Below, one piece after another: positions 15,210 to 20,783 of a stretch of DNA of 23,341 bases. Position numbers and translations under genes: made by a program. Origin of the DNA: Caulobacterales bacterium RIFOXYB1_FULL_67_16 (GTDB taxonomy: Bacteria > Pseudomonadota > Alphaproteobacteria > Caulobacterales > Caulobacteraceae); the NCBI GenBank assembly GCA_001796045.1, contig MGLN01000193.1, positions 1-23,341 on the forward strand, read 5' to 3'. The notes under the pieces are model-generated. The model was not told the DNA's origin. It made no database searches and was given only the letters and a program-made list of their open reading frames with translations. Within the stretch, counting starts at the first letter, position 1; every line of letters begins with the position of its first letter.

Positions 15210-16136
15210 TCAGCGGCCGACCGTGTCGCCCGGCCAGAGCGGGGCGCTGAACCTCTTCGCGAGATAATCCATCAGGGCCGTGACCCGTGCGGGGCGCGGC
15301 CCGCTGCTGGGCGCGACCAGGTGCAGGGCGATGGGCGGCAGGCGCCAGTCGGTCATGACCGTCTCGAGTTTCCCCTCGGCGACGTCCTTCCAGTAGATGA
15401 AGTCCGGCTGAGGGAAGAGGCCCAGCCCCGCGCAGAGGGAGGCGGTCAGGGCGTCGGAATTATTGACCCGCAGCGGGCCCCGGGGGCGCACCACCACCTC
15501 TTCACCCGCGTCATTGACGAAACGCCAGGCGTCGGGGGTCGGCATATAGGCGTAGCTGAGGCAGGAATGCCGCTCCAGATCGTCCGGGTGGGTGGGTCGG
15601 CCGCGCTGGGCCAGATAGTCGGGCGAGGCCACGAGGAACCGCTCGACCGGGCGCAGACGGCGGGCGGTCAGCGACGAATCGGGCAGGGCGGCGATCCGAA
15701 GAGCGCAGTCGAACCCGCCCCCCACCAGATCGATCACCTCGTCCGACAGATGCAGGTCGATGGATACGTCGGGGTGGGTGGCCAGGAACTCGGGCAGGGC
15801 GGGGGCGACATAGGCCATGCCGAAGGACATGGGGGCGGCCAGCCGCACAAGGCCGCGCGGCGTCACCGACATGTCGAGGGCTTCGGACACCGCCCCTTCC
15901 GCCTCGGCCAGCATCAGGCCCGCCCGCGCCGCAAGGGTGCGGCCGGCGTCGGTCAGGGCGAAGCGGCGCGAGGTGCGGTGGAGCAGGGTGGTCTTCAGCT
16001 GCTGCTCCAGCCGCGTCACCGCCTTGGATACGGTCGCCTTGGACAGGGCGAGGGCGTCGGCCGCGCCAGAGAAGGACTGGGCCTCCGCCACCTTGGCGAA
16101 GATGGCCAGGGCCTCGAGATCGGGCAGGCGGGACAT
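15210..16136 (-). CDS. LysR family transcriptional regulator
   Basis: This is a 308-residue regulator. The N-terminal winged helix-turn-helix covers about residues 5-65 (FAKVAEAQSFSGAADALALSKATVSKAVTRLE then HRTSRRFALTDAGR). The C-terminal type 2 periplasmic-binding-like effector domain follows (about 90-300), with PRGLVRLAAPMSFGMAYVAP at its start, as in the CrgA/AaeR-like subgroup. The effector cannot be read from sequence. It is transcribed divergently from the pirin gene across a 115-base gap with a palindrome. LysR regulators usually control such a divergent neighbour and themselves, so pirin and DoxX are the likely targets. The gene ends three bases from the convergent lipoprotein gene. 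Confidence 0.92.
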   Translation of the reverse strand: MSRLPDLEALAIFAKVAEAQSFSGAADALALSKATVSKAVTRLEQQLKTTLLHRTSRRFALTDAGRTLAARAGLMLAEAEGAVSEALDMSVTPRGLVRLAAPMSFGMAYVAPALPEFLATHPDVSIDLHLSDEVIDLVGGGFDCALRIAALPDSSLTARRLRPVERFLVASPDYLAQRGRPTHPDDLERHSCLSYAYMPTPDAWRFVNDAGEEVVVRPRGPLRVNNSDALTASLCAGLGLFPQPDFIYWKDVAEGKLETVMTDWRLPPIALHLVAPSSGPRPARVTALMDYLAKRFSAPLWPGDTVGR

Positions 16137-16205
16137 GGCGCGCTCTGGAACGAAACGATGAGTTTCCGGGGTTTCTATTTCTGTTCGGTCGCCGATCTCT
16201 ATCTT

Positions 16206-16225
16206 GGCGTCAAGTCAATGACGCC
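16206..16225. promoter_or_regulatory. Palindrome in the lysR-pirin divergent promoter region
   Basis: GGCGTCA (16206-16212) and TGACGCC (16219-16225) form a perfect inverted repeat with a six-base spacer. Read on the - strand the left arm gives TTGACGC, a good match to a -35 element for the lysR gene, so a bound regulator could repress its own transcription. The pirin start lies 26 bases to the right. It is a candidate LysR-type operator, although the spacing does not fit the standard T-N11-A rule exactly. Confidence 0.4.
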
Positions 16226-16251
16226 GGGACGGCCCGGCTGAGGATAGAGCA

Positions 16252-16965
16252 ATGATCGAGCGCAGACCTTTCGAATCTCTTGGCGGCGCCAACCACGGCT
16301 GGCTGAATGCCAAGCATCACTTTTCCTTCGCCAACTATTATGATCCAAAGCGGATGAGCTGGGGCAATCTGCGGGTCTGGAACGACGACGAGATCGCCGC
16401 CGGGACCGGTTTTCCGCCTCATCCGCACGCGGACATGGAGATCATCACCTATGTTCGCGACGGGGCCATCACCCACGAGGACAGCCTCGGCAACAAGGGC
16501 CGCACCGTGGCCGGGGACGTTCAGGTGATGAGCGCCGGCACGGGCATCCGTCACGCGGAATACAACGCTGAGCCGGAGCTGACCCGGATCTTCCAGATCT
16601 GGATCGAACCGACCAAGCGCGGCGAGGCCCCCAGCTGGGGTTCCAAGCCCTTTCCCAAGGGCGAGCGGGCCGGCCAGTTCGTGGTCCTGGCCTCGGGCTT
16701 CGAGGGCGACACGTCCGAGAGCGGCGGCGGCGCCCTGCCCATTCGCACCGACGCGCGGATCGTCGCGGCGACCCTGAACGCGGGCGACAGCGCCGATTAT
16801 CCGTTGGGCGCGACCCGTCGCGGCTATCTCGTACCCGCCAAGGGCGAGATCGAGGTCAACGGCGTTCGCCTGAATGCCCGCGACGGCGCCGCCATCGCTC
16901 AGGAAGACGTCGTGACCGTCAAGGCGATCTCGGACGCGGAGATCGTGCTGGTGGACGCGGCCTGA
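16252..16965 (+). CDS. Pirin family protein (YhhW-like bicupin)
   Basis: This is a 237-residue bicupin of the bacterial pirin/YhhW group, some members of which have quercetin 2,3-dioxygenase activity. In the N-terminal cupin the metal ligands are visible: His57 and His59 in FPPHPHADMEIITYV, His101 and Glu103 in GIRHAEYN. The motif MSAGTGIRHAEYN is diagnostic. The C-terminal half (about 140-237) is a second cupin without clear metal ligands, as usual. The length matches E. coli YhhW (231). The ATG has GAGG about eight bases upstream. It is followed by a DoxX gene, and divergent lysR lies on the other side, a layout suggesting a small stress-responsive or redox unit. The natural substrate is unknown. 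Confidence 0.93.
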   Translation: MIERRPFESLGGANHGWLNAKHHFSFANYYDPKRMSWGNLRVWNDDEIAAGTGFPPHPHADMEIITYVRDGAITHEDSLGNKGRTVAGDVQVMSAGTGIRHAEYNAEPELTRIFQIWIEPTKRGEAPSWGSKPFPKGERAGQFVVLASGFEGDTSESGGGALPIRTDARIVAATLNAGDSADYPLGATRRGYLVPAKGEIEVNGVRLNARDGAAIAQEDVVTVKAISDAEIVLVDAA

Positions 16966-16995
16966 TCGACAGAGCCGCGGTTTTAGGATCAACCT

Positions 16996-17040
16996 GTCCG
17001 GCCGAACAGGGTTCGGTCGGACGGCCCGCCTGATGCGGGC
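16996..17040 (+). terminator. Tandem hairpins between pirin and doxX
   Basis: GTCCGGCCGAAC (16996-17007) pairs with GTTCGGTCGGAC (17011-17022) through 12 base pairs, one of them G-U, around a three-base loop. A second stem GCCCGC/GCGGGC (17024-17029 and 17035-17040) follows at once. There is no U-run. The pair ends about 10 bases before the doxX ribosome-binding site, so it may attenuate, or separately stabilise, the downstream part of a pirin-doxX transcript rather than end it. Confidence 0.4.
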
Positions 17041-17068
17041 AGTCCCCCAAAAGGGAGGAGACCATCAG

Positions 17069-17467
17069 ATGTTCAATCAACTTGAAGCCTCTTCGCCGCA
17101 CTTCCGCGCGGTGCTCCGGATCGTCGCCGGCGTGCTGTTTTTGGCCCACGGCGTGGTGAAACTGTTCGGATTTCCGGAAGGCGCCCAGCCGGGCCAGGTC
17201 GAGATCTTGTCCCTGTTCGGGATCGGCGCGATCCTGGAACTGGTCGGCGGCTCTCTACTGGTGCTCGGCGCCTTCACCCGCCCGGTCGCCTTCATCCTGG
17301 CCGGAGAAATGGCGGTCGCCTACTGGATGTTCCACGCTCCCTCCAGCCCCTATCCGGCGGTGAACGGCGGGGACGCGGCCATCCTGTTCTGTTTCATCTT
17401 CCTGTATCTGCTCGCCGCAGGCGCAGGCTCGTGGAGCGTCGACGCCCGGCTGCGTAAACACAGCTGA
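17069..17467 (+). CDS. DoxX family membrane protein
   Basis: This is a 132-residue inner-membrane protein with about four membrane segments (near residues 15-35, 50-72, 76-94 and 108-126). VLRIVAGVLFLAHGVVKLFGF is the DoxX signature, followed by LFGIGAILELVGGSLLVLGAFTRPVAFILAGEMAVAYW. Family members are linked to thiosulfate:quinone oxidoreductase or to redox stress, but most, including this one, have no proven reaction. The frame extends to 17033, but the ATG at 17069 is chosen because a strong GGGAGGAG lies seven bases upstream. It follows the pirin gene and is probably partly co-transcribed with it. Confidence 0.9.
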   Translation: MFNQLEASSPHFRAVLRIVAGVLFLAHGVVKLFGFPEGAQPGQVEILSLFGIGAILELVGGSLLVLGAFTRPVAFILAGEMAVAYWMFHAPSSPYPAVNGGDAAILFCFIFLYLLAAGAGSWSVDARLRKHS

Positions 17468-17474
17468 GTCCTTC

Positions 17475-17503
17475 GTCTCCTCTCCGGCCTGCGGAGAGGA
17501 GAC
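17475..17503. terminator. Hairpin between convergent doxX and proline iminopeptidase genes
   Basis: A perfect 12-bp inverted repeat (GTCTCCTCTCCG at 17475-17486 and its complement at 17492-17503) has a five-base loop. It sits seven bases after the doxX stop and directly abuts the stop codon of the opposing gene. Its position fits a bidirectional terminator. No long U-run follows on either strand. Confidence 0.65.
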
Positions 17504-18478
17504 CTAGGCGTTCAGCGCCCAGTCCGTCGCACGCACCAAGCTGTCGACGATCCCGGGCTCGGACGAGGCGTGGCCGGCGTCGCCCACGATGTCCAGCTTC
17601 GCCTCCGGCCAGGCGCGGTGCAGGGCCCAGGCGCTGGCGATGGGGGTCACCACGTCGAACCGGCCCTGGGCGATCCAGCAGGGAATATGGCGCATCCGGT
17701 CCACATTCTTCAGCAGCCAGCCGTCTTCGGGGAAGAAGCCGGCGTTCGTAAAGAACCAGTTCTCGATCCGGGCGAAGGCCAGGGCGAAGGCGGGTTCGGC
17801 GAATTTTTCCGGCCGGGCGTCCGGGCCCTCCACGCTGACGGTTTCGCCCTACCAGCTGGACCAGGCGACGGCGCACTGTTCACGCTCGGGGACATCGTCG
17901 CCGATCAGCCGCTTGTAATAGGCTCCCATCAGGTCGCCGCGCTCGGCCTCCGGAATGGGCGCGACGAACCGCTCCCAGGCGTCGGGGAAGATCATGGAGG
18001 CGCCTTCCTGGTAGAACCAGTGAAGTTCCTTCTTCGTCAGCAGGAATATCCCCCGCAGGACCAGGGCGCGCACCCGTTCAGGATGGGTGACGGCGTAGGC
18101 CATGGACAGGGTCGATCCCCAGGAGCCCCCGAAGACCACCCATTTGTCGACGCCGCAGCGTTCCCGCAGCCGTTCGATGTCTTCGATCAGGGTCCAGGTG
18201 GTGTTGTTCTCCAGCGAGGCGTTGGGGCGGGACTGGCCGCAGCCTCGCTGGTCGAACATGATGATCCGGTATCGGGCCGGATCGAAGAAGCGCCGCATCC
18301 CCGGATTGACGGCGCCCCCGGGTCCGCCGTGCAGAACCACCACGGGCAGGCCCTGGGGATTGCCGCTTTCTTCGTAGTAAATTTCGTGACCGTCGTCGGT
18401 GTTCATCCAGCCCGAGGCGAAGGATTCGATTTCCGGATAAAGCTCCCGGCGATGCTTGATCGGCGCTGAAAAGGCCAT
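17504..18478 (-). pseudogene. pip: Proline iminopeptidase interrupted by an in-frame TAG
   Basis: This is an alpha/beta-hydrolase gene of the S33 prolyl aminopeptidase family, which removes N-terminal proline. The first 209 codons hold the start YPEIESFASGWM, the oxyanion motif HGGPGG (50-55), DQRGCGQS and the nucleophile Ser119 in FGGSWGSTLSM. Codon 210 is TAG (complement of 17849-17851), where the family normally has Glu after the WSxW motif; GAG to TAG is one base change. After it the same frame continues without other stops to 17504. That part includes the probable catalytic Asp275 (GRFDVVTP) and His303 (GDAGHASSEP). Total length (about 324 codons) equals the intact family. A truncated product would lack Asp and His and be inactive. 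Alternatives are readthrough or a sequencing error. Confidence 0.85.
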
Positions 18479-18522
18479 GTCTTCGGTCTTTCTACTCGGC
18501 CCAAGCTTGGCCTTACTGAGGA

Positions 18523-18879
18523 CTAGGAACGCAATGCCGCAAAGGCCAGGCAAAGCCAAGCCGCGATCATGAGCAGTCCGCCCACGGGGGCGACGGCGCC
18601 CATGGCCGAAAGGCTGAAGAGGGCGATCAAGGCCAGGGCCAGACAGAAGACGAGACCGCCAAGGGCGCCCAGCCATCCGGCCAGTCTCACCAGACGGCTT
18701 TCCCCGGTCCAAAGCGCACAGGCGACAGCGAAGACGGCGTGGGCCAGTTGGTAATGGGCGCCGGTGGACAGCAGGGTCTTTACCTGCGGCCCGGCCCCAT
18801 GGGCGGCGAACGCCCCGAGGGCGACGGCCACGGCGCCGTTGAAGGCTGCGAAAAGCAGCAGATTGCGACTCGCTGTCAT
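18523..18879 (-). CDS. DUF423 family membrane protein
   Basis: This is a 118-residue integral membrane protein with four predicted membrane segments. The family signature is clear: FNGAVAVALGAFAAHGA near the N terminus, then LSTGAHYQLAHAVFAVACAL, and PVGGLLMIAAWLCLAF at the end. Homologues such as E. coli YgdD are small inner-membrane proteins of unknown function. The ATG at 18879 starts a normal-length product. It lies 44 bases upstream of the proline iminopeptidase gene on the same strand, so the two may share a transcript. It diverges from the MFS gene across only 47 bases. Confidence 0.88.
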   Translation of the reverse strand: MTASRNLLLFAAFNGAVAVALGAFAAHGAGPQVKTLLSTGAHYQLAHAVFAVACALWTGESRLVRLAGWLGALGGLVFCLALALIALFSLSAMGAVAPVGGLLMIAAWLCLAFAALRS

Positions 18880-18926
18880 GCCGCCAACCTAGCCTCTGCC
18901 CGCTCCTGAGCAAACCGGTCAGAGGG

Positions 18927-20144
18927 ATGAAGTTCTGCTATGGCCGTCCAATGGGATTCGGTCCGAAACGGCGCGTCGCGACGCAATATGCTCTCATGTT
19001 CGGCGGGATGGGCGTGAGCCTGCCTTACGCCGGACTCTGGATGAAGGCCCAGGGCCTGAGCGGGGCGGAGATCGGGGTCTTGCTGGCCGCCCCCATGCTG
19101 GGCCGGCTGGCGACCGGTCCGGCCATCGCCGTCTGGGCCGACGGGTTCCGATACAGGCGAACCCCCATCGCCCTTCTCGCCGCCCTGTCGGCCCTGGGCT
19201 ACGGCGCGGCCGGTTTGGCGGGAGGCTTTCTCGCCTGGGCGGTCTTCTGGTTCGTGGGCGCAACCTGCGCCGCCGCCCTTCTGCCCCTGACCGACGTCCT
19301 GACCTTGAGACTGTCCCGCCGGGAAGGGTTCGCCTTCGCTGCGCCGCGCGGCGTGGGGTCGGCCGCCTTTGTCTGCGCCAACATCGCCATGGGGTTTTTG
19401 CTTCGCACCGCGGGAAGCGAGGCGGTGATCGTCACCGTCGCCCTGATCTATGTCGCCGTGGCCCTGGCGGCCTGTCGCGCGCTTCCGGCCGAGCCGGTTC
19501 GTGACGGGCCGCCTCTGCCAGGATGGGAGCGATTTCGCGGCATGGGGCGGCTGTTGAGGGATCCGGCTCTCGTCGCGGCCCTGGCGGCGATCGGCGCCGT
19601 GCAGGCGGCGCACGCCTTCTACTACGGCTTCTCCGCCATCCTGTGGCGCGCCCAGGGTATTGAGCCGCATCTGACCGGACTGCTGTGGGCCTTCGCCGTC
19701 ATGGCGGAAATCATGCTGATGTGGATCGTCGAGCCATGGAGACGACGACATGGCGTGGGGGCTTGGACAGTCTTGATGATCGCGGCGGCGGCCGCGACGG
19801 TGCGATGGCTGCTCATGGCCGCCACACCGCCGCTCTGGGGCCTTTGGCCTTTGCAGGCGCTTCACGCCCTGAGCTTCGCGGCCAATTATCTCGCCGGGGT
19901 GGAGCTGGTCGAGAAATTGGCGCCGCCGGACAGCCAGACGGCGGCTCAAACGCTCAGTTCCACCCTCTCGGCCGGAGTGCTGATCGGGGTCGCGACCCTG
20001 GCGAGCGGCCCGCTCTACGACGCCTGGGGCGCCGGCGGCTATCTGGCCATGGCGGGTCTTTCGGCCTTGGGTCTGATCGCCGGGCTCGGTCTGCAGCCGA
20101 TGCTGGCGCGGCGAGATCAGTGGCGGGGCAATAAGGCCATATGA
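18927..20144 (+). CDS. MFS transporter, 3-phenylpropionate-transporter-like
   Basis: This is a 405-residue major-facilitator protein with about twelve membrane segments. The N-terminal half contains MFGGMGVSLPYAGLWMKAQGLSGAEIGVLLAAPMLGRLATGPAIAVWADGFRYRR, the MFS_1-like/HcaT-type start with a conserved Asp-Arg loop between segments 2 and 3. The second half starts near LLRDPALVAALAAIGAVQAAHAFYYGFSAILW. Such proteins are often annotated as 3-phenylpropionic acid transporters or as nucleoside permease-like, but the substrate here is unknown. Two starts are possible: ATG 18927, used here but with AGAGGG touching it, or ATG 18951 (MGFGPKRRV). The 3' end overlaps the convergent gene by 28 bases. 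Confidence 0.85.
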   Translation: MKFCYGRPMGFGPKRRVATQYALMFGGMGVSLPYAGLWMKAQGLSGAEIGVLLAAPMLGRLATGPAIAVWADGFRYRRTPIALLAALSALGYGAAGLAGGFLAWAVFWFVGATCAAALLPLTDVLTLRLSRREGFAFAAPRGVGSAAFVCANIAMGFLLRTAGSEAVIVTVALIYVAVALAACRALPAEPVRDGPPLPGWERFRGMGRLLRDPALVAALAAIGAVQAAHAFYYGFSAILWRAQGIEPHLTGLLWAFAVMAEIMLMWIVEPWRRRHGVGAWTVLMIAAAAATVRWLLMAATPPLWGLWPLQALHALSFAANYLAGVELVEKLAPPDSQTAAQTLSSTLSAGVLIGVATLASGPLYDAWGAGGYLAMAGLSALGLIAGLGLQPMLARRDQWRGNKAI

Positions 20145-20707
20145 CCGGCCATCACGGAGGCGGCGGCCTTGACCGCCTTCTTCACACTGGCCTCGTCTGC
20201 GGAGGGCGGCGTCCGCAACAGGCCGACCGCAGGCGTATGCGGGCCGTCGGCCAGTTCAACCAAGACCCGGTAAAGCAGGTAGGAGCCGGCGTCCGCCTCG
20301 ACATCCGACGTCGCCTCGGCGGGCAGACCTGCCGCGTGGATGGCGCGGACGATGTCGGCCACCGGCGCGGTCGTTCGCGCCAGACCAGGGCCGGTGCGCA
20401 GCAGGCGTTCCTCCTGGTCGAGGGCGCGGTTTTCGGCCCGCATCTGCATCCGGAAGCTGGTGCTTCGGGACGCCCGTCCCACCAGCAGGACGGCGCGGCA
20501 GTCCCCGCGCCTCAGATGATCGCTCAACCGCTCCGCCAGGCGTGACGGCGCTTCAGCAGAAAAACTGACGGTGCGGGCGCCGGCCGGGCTCCAGGGCTCG
20601 CCGGACAGATCCTCGACCAGATCCCACCCGGGGGCGGCGTCATAGGCGCAGATCGCTATGCCCGGGCGCCGGTCGGCGAGGCTGGAGCGTTCCATATCGA
20701 TTGTCAT
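20117..20707 (-). CDS. Pyroglutamyl-peptidase I (C15)-like protein lacking the catalytic triad
   Basis: This is a 196-residue protein. The middle VLLVGRASRSTSFRMQMRAEN (about residues 73-93) aligns with the C15 segment VGQAGGR..ITPERVAIN. PVADIVRAIHAAGLPAEATSDVEADAGSYLLYRVLVEL aligns with the segment ending AGTFVCNHLFY, and VGLLRTPP with GFIHIP. At the three catalytic positions it has Gln88 for Glu, Leu145 for Cys and Arg165 for His. If the alignment, made from memory of the family, is right, the protein cannot be a C15 peptidase and may be a binding or regulatory pseudoenzyme. The ATG at 20707 has AGGGG four bases upstream; an ATG at 20695 is also possible. It lies 76 bases downstream of the TipN-like gene on the same strand and overlaps the MFS gene tail-to-tail. 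Confidence 0.72.
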   Translation of the reverse strand: MTIDMERSSLADRRPGIAICAYDAAPGWDLVEDLSGEPWSPAGARTVSFSAEAPSRLAERLSDHLRRGDCRAVLLVGRASRSTSFRMQMRAENRALDQEERLLRTGPGLARTTAPVADIVRAIHAAGLPAEATSDVEADAGSYLLYRVLVELADGPHTPAVGLLRTPPSADEASVKKAVKAAASVMAGHMALLPRH

Positions 20708-20783
20708 CAGCCCCTAACCCGCGCCTATCATGACGCTTTCGTGACGTGGGTAGGTGCCGTCAACTTTCGGCGCGCGTCAAGCC

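Noticed and set aside
15198..15219. Palindrome GCTGAGgCTCAGC at the convergent ends of the second lipoprotein and lysR
   Set aside because: The one-base spacer cannot form a hairpin loop, and both arms are simply stop codons and their neighbours; probably chance.
20708..20783. Two TTGACGS-like boxes upstream of the C15-like gene
   Set aside because: No convincing -10 element occurs at suitable spacing from either box, so a promoter is not called.
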